From contig JAXHVA010000007.1 of NCBI GenBank assembly GCA_034189035.1, positions 1-64,000 on the forward strand: 64,000 bases of DNA, given 5' to 3'. This DNA comes from JAUXFK01 sp034189035. Lineage in GTDB: Bacteria; Desulfobacterota; UBA8473. Each line of letters opens with the position of its first letter. Position 1 is the first letter of the stretch. Under the pieces are notes generated by a model. That model was not told the origin of the DNA. It saw only the letters and a list, made by a program, of their open reading frames with translations, and searched no databases. The translations under genes and the position numbers were made by a program. Of the stretch, positions 1-8,758 are shown piece by piece.

Positions 1-2
1 CG

Positions 3-164
3 GCAATTTACTGCCATAAGCAGCATAACGAGAAGGTCAGTATCAAAAGAGTGAGAGAACTACGAATAAAAATTCAAAACGAGTTCCATAATCTTCAGAC
101 TAATCCAGATACCTCAAAAAAATTCAAGCAGGTGTATTCCTGGTACCCATATGAAAATACCTAA
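3..164 (+). CDS. C-terminal end of an unidentified protein (partial)
   Basis: An open frame runs from the window edge to a TAA at 162-164 and encodes 53 residues that are rich in Lys, Gln, Asn and aromatic residues. The segment is hydrophilic with a probable helical stretch in its middle. It has no start in the window and I do not recognise the family. It is kept because the frame is open from the edge and its composition looks protein-like, but it could be chance. Confidence 0.35.
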   Translation, partial: AIYCHKQHNEKVSIKRVRELRIKIQNEFHNLQTNPDTSKKFKQVYSWYPYENT

Positions 165-268
165 CGGGAAATTACTGATATTAATTAAATGCCAGATGAA
201 ATATTTAGCCTCTTTGCTCTTTCAACCAGCGAGATACTCTTAGCCTAACCAAAAGGACATTTCAGTTT

Positions 269-1687
269 ATGAAAAGTAAAGCACCACTCGATTACCTCTT
301 TCGTCCACATTCCATTGCTATACTTGGCGCTTCAGCAAACCCAGCATCTAAGGGATACGACTATTTAAAGGGCTTCCTTGAGTTTGACTTCCCAGGCCAG
401 GTTTATCCGGTAAACCCAAAGGTAGATGAGATATTCGGTCTTAAAGCCTATTCTCACATAACAGATATACCGGGTGAAGTTGAATATGTTATCTCCTGCA
501 TAAATGCTCGTTCATTAATCGACATGATGGCTGATTTCTCCTCTAAGGGAGTAAAGGCAATACAGCTTTATTCCTCCGGTTTTAGCGAAACAGGTGAGCC
601 TGATGGCATTGCATTGGAACAGGAATTGACAAAAAGGGCCGGGGACAAAGGGATACGGGTGCTTGGGCCGAACTGTATGGGTATACACTATCCAAATGGC
701 AAAATGGCCTTTGGCAGGGCAAGGTTTTCAAAGAAAGACGGACAGGTCGGATCCCTAGTTCAAAGCGGCGGACATGGCTGGCATCTGCTTTGCAGCGGTT
801 CAATACGTGGTATTGGATTTAGTAAGATAATCAGTTTTGGAAATGCATCGGATATAAATGAAACAGACTTGCTTGAATATCTTGCGCAGGATAGAGAGAC
901 CAAAATAATCACCGCGTATATAGAGGGGATCAAAGATGGCAATAGGTTTTCGAACGTTGCAAGAACTGCAGCCCAACAAAAGCCGCTTATCGTAATAAAA
1001 GGTGGACGAACTGACGCAGGAAAGCGAACCGTTGCCTCCCATACAGGCTCCTTAGCAGGCAGCAACAGAATGTGGGATGCCTTCTTCCATCAGGCGGGAA
1101 TCATTCGGGCATATAATCTCGATGAACTGATCGATTTTCTTTTACCCTTTGTATTTTTTCCAAAGATTCCCAAAGGTAGCGTTGGAGTTGTCGGAGGTGG
1201 CGGTGGGGCCAGTGTACAGGCTGCTGATGACCTGGAGTATCATGGATTAAAGGTGCCTTCTTTACCCGTTGAGATCAGGGAGGGATTAAAGGGGTTCACA
1301 CCTCTGGCGGGTTCCATTCTGGGGAACCCTGTAGATACGGTTGAAATGAGGAACCCGGACAGTTTTATTCGAACCTTTAAATTGGTTGCATCCTGGGAAG
1401 GGGTTGACCTCATGCTTGCACATCTAGTAGTAGAGATAGCAGCGCAATGGCAAGGGCAGAGTATACTGGAGGGCATAGTAAATGGCCTGCTTGTATGCAA
1501 GGATACAATTGGCAAACCAATAGCAGTTGTTCTCCAGTCATATGGAACTCCCAAGGGTACTGCTATCCTCAATAACATTCAAAAAAGGCTTGCAAATTAT
1601 GATATTCCTGTTTATTTTACTACAGAAAGGGCAGCAAAGGCAATAGGTACGTTTGTCAAATATCATAAAAATCTATTAGTTATATAA
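269..1687 (+). CDS. NDP-forming acyl-CoA synthetase, alpha-subunit type (CoA-binding and ligase domains only)
   Basis: This 472-residue protein belongs to the ADP-forming acetyl/acyl-CoA synthetase (succinyl-CoA synthetase-like) superfamily, which interconverts acyl-CoA + NDP + Pi with acid + CoA + NTP. The N-terminal Rossmann CoA-binding domain (about residues 8-130) starts with SIAILGASANP. Two flavodoxin-like ligase domains follow, carrying VLGPNCMGIH and the phosphohistidine motif ASHTGSLAG with His258. The ATP-grasp beta domain found in full-length (about 700 residue) single-chain enzymes is absent, and no beta-subunit gene is adjacent. A partner subunit encoded elsewhere, or a role as an acyl-CoA-binding remnant, is possible. 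AAAGGA precedes the ATG. It sits at the head of the acyl-CoA gene cluster and probably activates or releases an organic acid used there. Family assignment is firm; substrate is unknown. Confidence 0.8.
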   Translation: MKSKAPLDYLFRPHSIAILGASANPASKGYDYLKGFLEFDFPGQVYPVNPKVDEIFGLKAYSHITDIPGEVEYVISCINARSLIDMMADFSSKGVKAIQLYSSGFSETGEPDGIALEQELTKRAGDKGIRVLGPNCMGIHYPNGKMAFGRARFSKKDGQVGSLVQSGGHGWHLLCSGSIRGIGFSKIISFGNASDINETDLLEYLAQDRETKIITAYIEGIKDGNRFSNVARTAAQQKPLIVIKGGRTDAGKRTVASHTGSLAGSNRMWDAFFHQAGIIRAYNLDELIDFLLPFVFFPKIPKGSVGVVGGGGGASVQAADDLEYHGLKVPSLPVEIREGLKGFTPLAGSILGNPVDTVEMRNPDSFIRTFKLVASWEGVDLMLAHLVVEIAAQWQGQSILEGIVNGLLVCKDTIGKPIAVVLQSYGTPKGTAILNNIQKRLANYDIPVYFTTERAAKAIGTFVKYHKNLLVI

Positions 1688-1748
1688 GCCATATTATCTA
1701 TTCTATCGTTGAGAGTCCCCTTTTCGCTGAAGGGGAAAGGTTTTATCC

Positions 1749-1775
1749 CCTCTATGACTCGCTAGAGGCATTTTT
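1749..1775 (+). terminator. Candidate rho-independent terminator
   Basis: CCTCTA at 1749-1754 pairs with TAGAGG at 1763-1768 around an 8-nt loop, followed by CA and five T residues. A second short hairpin (CCCCTT at 1717-1722 with AAGGGG at 1730-1735) lies just upstream. Together they would end the transcript of the acyl-CoA synthetase gene before the next gene at 1931. Confidence 0.5.
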
Positions 1776-1930
1776 ATATAACTTGTGCCCAAAGGATTTC
1801 AATCCTCTGAAAATGCCACCTTCCGCTTAGTCTATCCTGATAAACCAAGGGTCAATATAGGGATCTGTAAACCCTGTCAACAGTCGCTCAAAGTGTAAAT
1901 CAAAATTAATCCATAAAAAGGAGGAGAAGT

Positions 1931-2860
1931 ATGGAACAAAGGGAGTATACACCAGCTATAGAACCGGGTGCACAATTAAAAAGGGATATTGAATGGGTAA
2001 AAAAAGAGATCCTTGTGGAGAAAGATCCTGACAGTATGATTGCTCAGGTTATATTTAACCGGCCCGAGAAATTGAATTCACTGATGCGGAGCCACTATCT
2101 ATATCTGGCAAAGGTAATAAGCGAGTTAAACTGGGACAACGAGGTGAAGGTGATCATCTTTAAAGGAGCAGGGAGGTGTTTTGGAACAGGACATGATGTC
2201 GGCGAATTGGGAACCATGCACGGCCATGATACAAAAGGAAAGGCTAAACGCCCGAGTCAAAAGCAAAGGCTGCTGGTGGATATGGGGCTTAGAGAACATA
2301 TCATTGAGCCGATTTACCGTTGCGTCAAGACCACGATTTCTCAGGTGCATAACTACTGCTACGGTGCTCACTTCCAAATAGCCATGGCCTCAGATCTGGT
2401 GTTGTGCACTCCGGATGCACGGTTTACGCATCCGGGTTTTAGATATATCGGCCCTACCCTAGACCTTGCTTTGTGGCTGCAGATTATGGGGGTAAGAAGG
2501 CTAAAGGAGATGGTCTTAACCGGCAAACCATTTACAGCAGAAGAGGCGCTGCAATACGGGCTGGTGAATAAGGTGGTTTCAGATGATAAACTGGAGGAAG
2601 AGACAAACAAGATGGCGCAAGCAGCGGCATCCCTGCCATTCGATGGCATTGTCATGGGAAAGACCTTTTTACAGGGAGTTCTGGATGCTGCCGGAGTTGC
2701 AGTCGGTGAATATATCGGCTACATGGGCCATGCAATGCAGACAGGTATCCATTATGAGCCAGGGGAATTCAACTTGCTGAAAGAGAGGAGAGATAAAGGG
2801 ATAAAGGGATCCACCATAACGAGAGACGGCATATGGCCCGAAGGGTATGACTTGAGATAA
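1931..2860 (+). CDS. Crotonase-fold protein (enoyl-CoA hydratase/isomerase family) lacking both hydratase glutamates
   Basis: The 309-residue protein is a crotonase-superfamily member acting on acyl-CoA thioesters. Oxyanion-hole segments are visible (GRCFGTGHDV, and NYCYGAHFQ), as is the C-terminal family signature LTGKPFTAEEALQYGLVNKVV. Lined up with rat enoyl-CoA hydratase, the Glu144 position is Gln (GAHFQ) and the Glu164 position is Gly (RFTHPG). It is therefore unlikely to be a standard enoyl-CoA hydratase. The family also includes isomerases, hydrolases, dehalogenases and ring-cleaving enzymes. There is an N-terminal extension of about 35 residues before the fold. A strong AAGGAGGAG ribosome site fixes the start. 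It is one of five paralogues in this 10-kb cluster. Confidence 0.8.
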   Translation: MEQREYTPAIEPGAQLKRDIEWVKKEILVEKDPDSMIAQVIFNRPEKLNSLMRSHYLYLAKVISELNWDNEVKVIIFKGAGRCFGTGHDVGELGTMHGHDTKGKAKRPSQKQRLLVDMGLREHIIEPIYRCVKTTISQVHNYCYGAHFQIAMASDLVLCTPDARFTHPGFRYIGPTLDLALWLQIMGVRRLKEMVLTGKPFTAEEALQYGLVNKVVSDDKLEEETNKMAQAAASLPFDGIVMGKTFLQGVLDAAGVAVGEYIGYMGHAMQTGIHYEPGEFNLLKERRDKGIKGSTITRDGIWPEGYDLR

Positions 2861-2938
2861 CCCTTACTTTCGCTCTTGTTCTCGAACCTCTTTTTGTTAA
2901 GGATACTATTGAGCAATCATAATTTCGGATAGAAGATT

Positions 2939-3595
2939 TTGATAGTAGACCTGCATATACATACAACGATCTCCGGTGACAGTATCATCACCCCGGATAT
3001 ACTTGTACCCGCAGCAATAAATGCCGGCTTAGATGGGGTTTGCATTACAGAACATGGGATTGAAAAGTCGAGGATTGCCGAAGAACTGGCAAAGGAGTTT
3101 GATTTTCCTGTCTTTGGCGGGATGGAGGCGAGCACCGAGTTCGGTGACATCCTGATTTTCGGAATCGATAGCTATCCCAGAGTAATATATAAGGCCGCGG
3201 AACTAGTGGAATTTGTTAAAAAGGCAGGCGGTGTGCTCATCGCCGCCCACCCCTTTAGAAACAACTTTGGACGGTCAACCTACAAGAACAGCCTGAGCGT
3301 TGATGCGGCATGTGAACATAAAATCCTTCAAATGGTGGATACGATGGAGACATTTAATGGGTGGTCGACCGAGGAAGAGTCTGCATTGTGCCAGGAGGTA
3401 AGCAACACTCTGGGGCTTAATAGTACTGGAGGGAGCGATGCCCATATCCCAAGGCAGGTTGGTTGTTGTGTAACCATATTTGAAAACCGGATAAGTGACG
3501 AGGCGGAATTTGTAAAAGCATCGAAAAGTGGAGAATTCACAGCCCAAGACCGCCGGAATCCAAAACAGAAAGGCCCGACGAATTGGTTCAGTTAG
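2939..3595 (+). CDS. PHP-domain metal-dependent phosphoesterase
   Basis: This 218-residue protein belongs to the polymerase and histidinol phosphatase (PHP) family of di- or trinuclear metal phosphoesterases. The metal ligands are recognisable: DLHIHTT with His6 and His8, ITEHG with Glu38 and His39, GMEAS with Glu63, AAHPF with His104, and GGSDAH near residues 164-169. The likely start is TTG at 2939, since the metal motif begins four residues in and no ATG lies in frame nearby; the ribosome site is weak. It is a stand-alone domain without polymerase or helicase parts. Its substrate is unknown, and small phosphate or nucleotide hydrolysis is the usual role of such proteins. It lies between acyl-CoA genes and converges on the next gene. 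Confidence 0.75.
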   Translation: MIVDLHIHTTISGDSIITPDILVPAAINAGLDGVCITEHGIEKSRIAEELAKEFDFPVFGGMEASTEFGDILIFGIDSYPRVIYKAAELVEFVKKAGGVLIAAHPFRNNFGRSTYKNSLSVDAACEHKILQMVDTMETFNGWSTEEESALCQEVSNTLGLNSTGGSDAHIPRQVGCCVTIFENRISDEAEFVKASKSGEFTAQDRRNPKQKGPTNWFS

Positions 3596-3648
3596 TGTAT
3601 CTTCGGATGAAGACTTTATAAATATAAAGATGTATAAATGGTCTTTAC

Positions 3649-4203
3649 TTAGGTATCACCTCTGCGATATGTAAGGATATGAGAGACAATTCCGGTGGCT
3701 ATGGAAATAATCTGCGCCGTTGCTTTGTCATTAGAGTGTAACTCCAGCAAAGCAACGCTGCCGGGTCCTTTTATATGACGGGGGAATGTGGGGCTGCCCG
3801 GGTTAATCAGGAACACCCCTTTGTAGATTTCCAGCAGTGCAACATGGCTATCACCAAAAATAAGCAAGTCTACGTCTCCTTTAAACTCATACTGCATAGC
3901 CTCTTCCAGGGTTCTCCAGGAAGGCTCTGGATAATCTATCCCATGGGTTAGACCGATTCGTATACCGAAAAGGTCCAATACGATACTGTCTCTTAGGCGG
4001 GGGTCACTGGGCAGCCATATGTCACCATTGCCCCGGACCGCCATCACCTTTGCTATGGTTTCAAGTTCGTCCAACACGGACAAAAGATAGATATCTCCTG
4101 CATGAAGTATCAGATCAACCCCTGTAAAAATATCCTTTATCTGTGGAGGAAGCCTTTCTTCTTTTTTTGAAATATGGGTATCAGAGATCAATCCAAGTCT
4201 CAT
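3649..4203 (-). CDS. YfcE/MJ0936-type metallophosphoesterase
   Basis: This calcineurin-like phosphodiesterase of the small YfcE/MJ0936 group has about 184 residues. It shows the metal-binding blocks in order: GLISDTH at the N-terminus, LILHAGDI, VRGNGD, LTHG, and IFGDSH, and ends with the family's INPGSPTFPR. In such enzymes two metal ions hydrolyse phosphodiester bonds, often without a known physiological substrate. I chose ATG at 4203, which gives the family-typical MRLGLISDTH start; a GTG four codons upstream at 4215 is an alternative. It is transcribed divergently from the CoA-transferase gene, with a MITE-like palindrome in the shared upstream region. Confidence 0.82.
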   Translation of the reverse strand: MRLGLISDTHISKKEERLPPQIKDIFTGVDLILHAGDIYLLSVLDELETIAKVMAVRGNGDIWLPSDPRLRDSIVLDLFGIRIGLTHGIDYPEPSWRTLEEAMQYEFKGDVDLLIFGDSHVALLEIYKGVFLINPGSPTFPRHIKGPGSVALLELHSNDKATAQIISIATGIVSHILTYRRGDT

Positions 4204-4237
4204 TTTGATATACACTGGTCTTTTTGTTATATGCTAT

Positions 4238-4456
4238 CAGAAACTTTGAAACTAATTTGAATCATGCCTTTAAGTCATTGACGGGGGGCCTATTCGGTTA
4301 CTTGTTATACGTAAAGACTTGTCACAAACCCATATTTACCGATGAGCCACTAATACATGCAGAATGAATACCTTATGACAAACTGTAGTTCATAAGAAGT
4401 AAACGAATAGGCCCCCCCGTCAATTTGTGGCTCATAATTGAGTTTCAAAATTTCTG
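4238..4456. mobile_element. MITE-like palindromic element with a 5-bp target duplication
   Basis: The element begins CAGAAACTTTGAAAC and ends in the imperfect reverse complement GTTTCAAAATTTCTG. It is flanked on both sides by GCTAT (4233-4237 and 4457-4461), as expected of a target-site duplication. A second inner pair is nearly perfect: 4277-4303 (TTGACGGGGGGCCTATTCG core) with 4397-4424. There is no coding capacity. It fills most of the 372-bp divergent intergenic region, and the rest of that region holds only the ribosome site of the downstream gene. Confidence 0.65.
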
Positions 4457-4575
4457 GCTATGGATTTGGGATTTTAAAAGTTTTCTTTTTATCAAACTTT
4501 AAATAGTATACGTATAAGATGTCAAGTGAATTTATCTTCAAAACACCTTTGAAAATCGGATCGGAGGTGAAGCAA

Positions 4576-5835
4576 ATGGATGAAAACAAGGACGAAAAAG
4601 TAAAAAGCCCTGTCCTGCCTTTGGAAGGGATAAAGGTGCTCGATCTCACCCAGGCAATGATGGGAGCGCTGACCGCCATGATGCTGGGGGATATGGGTGC
4701 GGATGTGATCAAGGTGGAGCGGATTCAAGGAGAAGCAATCAGAAAGGGTCGGCCTGCAGCAATGGACGACCTGTATAAGGAGGAACTGAACAAAGAAGAA
4801 TCTTTAGATTCTGCGATGTGGTTGGGGAGCAACCGAAGTAAAAGAAGCCTTGCAATAGATATCAAAACCGAGCAGGGCAAGGAGATCATCTTTAAGCTGG
4901 CCAAAGAAACGGATGTCTTTATGCAGAACTTTCGACCCGGGGTCATCGAAAGGCTGGAACTCGGCTACGATACCATCTCCGAAATCAACCCTCAAGTCAT
5001 ATACTGCTCTATATATGGCTTCGGCAAAACCGGCCCCCTGGCCCGCAGGGTGGGCGGGGACATGTGGTCCCAGGCAATGGGAGGGGCAATCAGCCAAATC
5101 GGAACTCCTGACGGCCCACCATCGATGGTACCCTTCATATTCGTGGATCATGGGGGTGCTGTCATGACAGCCTATGGTATCATGCTCGCCCTTTTTGCAA
5201 GGGAGAGGACCGGAATGGGACAGGACCTCGACGTAAGCCAACTGGATGTTATGATGGCGCTGCAAACAACGGAGATGTCCACATACCTGGTAGAAGGAAT
5301 CCAGCGGACCAAGGTGGGACGGGGGAATCCCATCTTCTCTCCTTTTTGCGCAAAGGACGGGGATGTAATGGTTATGCTCGGGGTAGGGCCAACATGGCCT
5401 GTCTTCTGCCGTGTATTAGACGTTGTGCATCTGGAAAAAGACCCCCGGTTTGAAACCGAAACTGCCAGGTTCGAAAACGCTGAAGAACTCTACACGATCC
5501 TTGATGAGGCCTTCAGCAAGAAGACCAGACTCGAGTGGCAGCAGATATTTAGGGAAAACAGGCTTCGTTGCGACCCGTGCCTTACATATGAGGAGCTCTT
5601 CGCTCATCCTCAGGTGGAGGCAAACGAGATGGTCGTCGACCTGAAGCACCCGAAGCGGGGTACAATGAAGATGCTCGGCATCCCTGTCAAGTTGAGGAAG
5701 ACCCCCGGCAAAGCCGATACACCACCCCCTTTACTAGGGCAACACACTGAGGAGATACTCCTCAAACTCGGTTATAGTAATAAGGATGTGGAGGAGTTAA
5801 GTAACAAAAAAGTGATAGTCAAGGCAGTTAAATGA
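4576..5835 (+). CDS. Family III CoA-transferase (CaiB/BaiF/formyl-CoA transferase type)
   Basis: The protein of about 419 residues is a family III CoA-transferase, moving CoA between an acyl-CoA donor and a free acid. The N-terminal Rossmann-like block (LEGIKVLDLTQAMMG, MLGDMGADVIKVE) is followed by the SNRSKRSLAIDIKTEQGKE block, FMQNFRPGV, the catalytic-Asp region (GGDMWSQAMGG), and a C-terminal GQHTEEILLKLGY. I chose ATG 4576 because GGAGGTGA lies 5 nt upstream. An in-frame ATG at 4519 has no ribosome site and would add 19 atypical residues. It opens a run of co-directional genes with three crotonases, so it probably activates or recycles the acid fed into that pathway. Substrate is unknown. 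Confidence 0.85.
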   Translation: MDENKDEKVKSPVLPLEGIKVLDLTQAMMGALTAMMLGDMGADVIKVERIQGEAIRKGRPAAMDDLYKEELNKEESLDSAMWLGSNRSKRSLAIDIKTEQGKEIIFKLAKETDVFMQNFRPGVIERLELGYDTISEINPQVIYCSIYGFGKTGPLARRVGGDMWSQAMGGAISQIGTPDGPPSMVPFIFVDHGGAVMTAYGIMLALFARERTGMGQDLDVSQLDVMMALQTTEMSTYLVEGIQRTKVGRGNPIFSPFCAKDGDVMVMLGVGPTWPVFCRVLDVVHLEKDPRFETETARFENAEELYTILDEAFSKKTRLEWQQIFRENRLRCDPCLTYEELFAHPQVEANEMVVDLKHPKRGTMKMLGIPVKLRKTPGKADTPPPLLGQHTEEILLKLGYSNKDVEELSNKKVIVKAVK

Positions 5836-5896
5836 TATTCGTATAAAAAGGCAAAGAATCATTTGGAGTCGATGCCGAAATTTAGGAGGGCTAAAT

Positions 5897-6784
5897 ATGG
5901 CGTATAAAACCATTATCTATGAAGAGGCACCGCCCATCGGTACCATCACCCTCAACCGACCGGACAAGCTAAATGCCATAAACGACCTGATGTTGGATGA
6001 GATTGAGGCAGCGCTTGGCGAGGCAGAAAAAGAAGATGAGATACGATATCTTGTCTTAAAAGGGGCGGGTCGATGTTTCTCTGTGGGGCAGGATCTGTGT
6101 GGAGAGGGAACTGCTGTGGTAATGCCCCCTGATCCACGATCGAGATCCCCACTCACCCCTATCTTCAGGACAGATGCAACGCTGATGAGAAGGTGGCAGG
6201 GGATATTGGGTTTCCCCAAGCATACGATTGCACAGGTTCATGGGTATTGTCTGGCTATGGGCTGCGACTTGATGATGATGTGTCGTACTGCAATAGCATG
6301 TGAGGATACTCTATTCGGCGATCCATCGGTGAGGATGGGCTATGCCTCGGCGAATCCGTTATGGACCTGGAAGGTAGGCCCAAAGAGGGCAAAGGAACTG
6401 CTTCTCACTGGCAGATACATCGATGGAAAGGAGGCCTTTCGCATTGGCCTGGTAAACAGGGCGGTTCCCAGTGAGAGCCTGGAGGATGAAGTTGAACTTG
6501 CCTTAGAGGCAATAGACCTGAGTGCCGGTGGCATTGGAGGGGCCGATGCAGAGTCGGGATTTCTTACCTTTGGCTATGCTGCTCACAACATCGCAGGCCT
6601 TGGTGCTGCCTGGGGTTTTTCTGCAGGTCTTCATGCACTGAGCGCTGTTCAGCGTCGTGGATTTTCCCCATATGAGTTTAATTTTTGGGAAGAGAGGGAC
6701 AAGGTCGGCATGAAGGATGCGATTGCACAAAGGGATGCCCCTTTTGATATGCTTTTCCCAAAACCGAAAGGAGCTGCAAAATGA
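5897..6784 (+). CDS. Crotonase-fold protein, paralogue 2
   Basis: A 295-residue enoyl-CoA hydratase/isomerase family protein. It begins with the typical ITLNRPDKLNAIND block, carries the oxyanion segments GRCFSVGQDL and HGYCLAMGCDL, and ends with the trimerisation and C-terminal helices. Relative to rat hydratase, the Glu144 position is Asp (MGCD) and the Glu164 position is Ser (GDPS). Its closest relative in the window is the gene at 7738: they share IYE(E/D)A at the start, FSVGQDL, FGDPS.RMG, EFNFWE and the C-terminal LFPKP. AGGAGGG gives a strong ribosome site. The stop overlaps the start of the next gene (ATGA), so the two are translationally coupled and perhaps form a hetero-oligomer. 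The reaction is unknown. Confidence 0.82.
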   Translation: MAYKTIIYEEAPPIGTITLNRPDKLNAINDLMLDEIEAALGEAEKEDEIRYLVLKGAGRCFSVGQDLCGEGTAVVMPPDPRSRSPLTPIFRTDATLMRRWQGILGFPKHTIAQVHGYCLAMGCDLMMMCRTAIACEDTLFGDPSVRMGYASANPLWTWKVGPKRAKELLLTGRYIDGKEAFRIGLVNRAVPSESLEDEVELALEAIDLSAGGIGGADAESGFLTFGYAAHNIAGLGAAWGFSAGLHALSAVQRRGFSPYEFNFWEERDKVGMKDAIAQRDAPFDMLFPKPKGAAK

Positions 6785-7719
6785 AAACATTTCGAGATGT
6801 TGTCAAATGGAAAAGTCAGTATCAAAAGAGGCAGTGGGAGGCAACACCTTATGAGGGACGGGAATTTAGTGCTGCCCTTTACGAGAAAGACGGTTTCATT
6901 GCACGCATCACGCTCAATCGACCGGAGAAGAGGAATGCCCTGAACGATGCTATGTTCAGTGACCTTATGGCAGGACTGCATAAGGCCAATGATGACTCAG
7001 AGGTGAAGGTCATAATCATACGGGGTGCCGGGACCAATTTTAGCTCTGGCCACGATCTGTCAAGCCCCGAGGGAGAGGAATCTCCACCTGTTCATCCGAG
7101 TCTGGCACCATGTGTGAGGGACTTCTACAATATAGAAAAACGCCGTTGCAATAAGCATGAAGACATCTTCAACTTTCCAAAGCCGACAATTGCCCAGATA
7201 CATGGATACTGTATTGGTGCGGGCATGGAGATTCAGGCTGCGTGTGATATAACGATAGCAGCCGAAGATGCCCAGTTCGGTCTTCGCGGTTTCGGCATCG
7301 CCCCCCTTGGACTTTACGGCCATAATGTAGGTCCCTGGCCCGGGGCTTCCCCTAAACAACTGGCCGGGAGTTTCCTTCCTGAGCTCTCTGGAAAGAAAAT
7401 GGAGGAGGTAGGTGCGATAAACAAGGCAGTACCTGCTTCAAAACTGGAGGAGGAGGTGAATCAGTGGGCACAGGCCATTGCCAGCCAGCCTCCTGATGCC
7501 CTGGCAGTTACCAAGGAATTTATAAACGGCATGCTCGATATAACCGGACATGGTGCCATGTGGAGGACACACTACGAAGGGCATATCATGATTCAATGGG
7601 TTCGATTCCGAAAAGACGAGGTCAGTTTCTACAAGTCTAAGAAAGACAAGGGGCTTAAGGGATTTCTCCAGGAAAGGGCAATGCACTCAACTCCCAAAAA
7701 GGAGCATGGCAAAGAATAA
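6781..7719 (+). CDS. Crotonase-fold protein, paralogue 3
   Basis: A 312-residue crotonase-superfamily protein with a roughly 40-residue N-terminal extension (KTFRDVVKWKSQYQKRQWE) before the ITLNRPEKRNALND block. The oxyanion segments are NFSSGHDLSS and HGYCIGAGMEI. It keeps the first hydratase glutamate (GAGME, the Glu144 equivalent), but the second position is Gly (FGLRG). A hydrophobic, proline-rich segment (PLGLYGHNVGPWPG) follows where the substrate pocket is usually formed, so substrate specificity is probably unusual. It overlaps the preceding crotonase gene by 4 nt and is followed 18 nt later by another, consistent with one operon. Confidence 0.82.
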   Translation: MKTFRDVVKWKSQYQKRQWEATPYEGREFSAALYEKDGFIARITLNRPEKRNALNDAMFSDLMAGLHKANDDSEVKVIIIRGAGTNFSSGHDLSSPEGEESPPVHPSLAPCVRDFYNIEKRRCNKHEDIFNFPKPTIAQIHGYCIGAGMEIQAACDITIAAEDAQFGLRGFGIAPLGLYGHNVGPWPGASPKQLAGSFLPELSGKKMEEVGAINKAVPASKLEEEVNQWAQAIASQPPDALAVTKEFINGMLDITGHGAMWRTHYEGHIMIQWVRFRKDEVSFYKSKKDKGLKGFLQERAMHSTPKKEHGKE

Positions 7720-7737
7720 AAAGCAAGGAGATACGTT

Positions 7738-8595
7738 ATGGACTATCAGAGCATTTTATATGAGGACGCAAACAGGATAGGCACGATTACCTTGAACCGG
7801 CCGCACAAGATGAACGCAATAAACGATCTCATGCTTGAAGAACTCGATGACGTATTGCGGGTAAAGGAGACGGATATTGATTTGAAGGCAATCGTAATCA
7901 GGGGAGCCGGGCGCTGCTTCTCTGTGGGGCAGGATCTCTCCGGTGAGGGCAATGCAGAGGCCATGCCACCGGATATTAAGGCGGATGTCTCAACAAAGGG
8001 ATTAATAGAGGCAGGCACACGCTGGAACAGGCGGCTGGAGTATATCTTTAACTACTTAAAGCCCATTATTGCTGAGGTGCATGGGTACTGCCTGGGCCTC
8101 GGTTGTTATCTGGCTATGGCTTGTGATATCACCATTGCTAGTGAAGACGCTGTCTTTGGTGATCCGTCACTGCGCATGGGACTTTTAACAGGGATACCCC
8201 TTTGGACATGGTTCATCGGCACAAAGAAGACCAAGGAGCTTTTGTATCTGGGAAGGTATATCGATGCCAGTGAGGCCGAAGAGATATGCCTTATTAATAA
8301 GGTGGTTCCCCCTGACAGATTGAAGGAAGAGGTACAAAGATATGCATCGGCTCTGGCGATCAGCCCTGGTGATGGGATGGTGGTAGTCAAAGAGAGTATC
8401 AACGCTCAGATGGAGGCGCGTGGGGTGGGCGCAGCATGGCGTTTTCTCACCGAGATGCAGACCATCAACTGGATGCAGCAAAGACAGATCCCGGCCAGTG
8501 AATTCAACTTCTGGGAAGTGAGGGACAAAAAAGGGCTCAAGGCTGCGATTAAACAAAGGGATGATACCATTGAAAAGCTCTTTCCAAAACCCTGA
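7738..8595 (+). CDS. Crotonase-fold protein, paralogue 4
   Basis: A 285-residue enoyl-CoA hydratase/isomerase family protein, close to the gene at 5897 over its whole length. It carries GRCFSVGQDLSGEG, HGYCLGLGCYL, DPSLRMG and a C-terminal EFNFWEVRDKKG. The two hydratase glutamate positions are Tyr (GLGCY) and Ser (GDPS), so acid/base catalysis by the standard pair is impossible. A good AAGGAG ribosome site precedes the ATG. It is the last gene of the CoA-transferase/crotonase run, before a 163-bp A+T-rich gap that may hold a new promoter. Isomerase, hydrolase or non-catalytic partner roles are all open. Confidence 0.82.
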   Translation: MDYQSILYEDANRIGTITLNRPHKMNAINDLMLEELDDVLRVKETDIDLKAIVIRGAGRCFSVGQDLSGEGNAEAMPPDIKADVSTKGLIEAGTRWNRRLEYIFNYLKPIIAEVHGYCLGLGCYLAMACDITIASEDAVFGDPSLRMGLLTGIPLWTWFIGTKKTKELLYLGRYIDASEAEEICLINKVVPPDRLKEEVQRYASALAISPGDGMVVVKESINAQMEARGVGAAWRFLTEMQTINWMQQRQIPASEFNFWEVRDKKGLKAAIKQRDDTIEKLFPKP

Positions 8596-8758
8596 TATCA
8601 TAATTGAATAGTGCCCTTAAAGAGCTAATGGTGTTTTATGATTTGGCTGATGAATTACCTGGTATTGTTTTTTTGAGAAAAATAAGGTTTAATAAAAGAT
8701 CAATGTAATATTCATACTGAGTATTTATTTGTATTAAATAGAAAATGGAGGTTTAATT

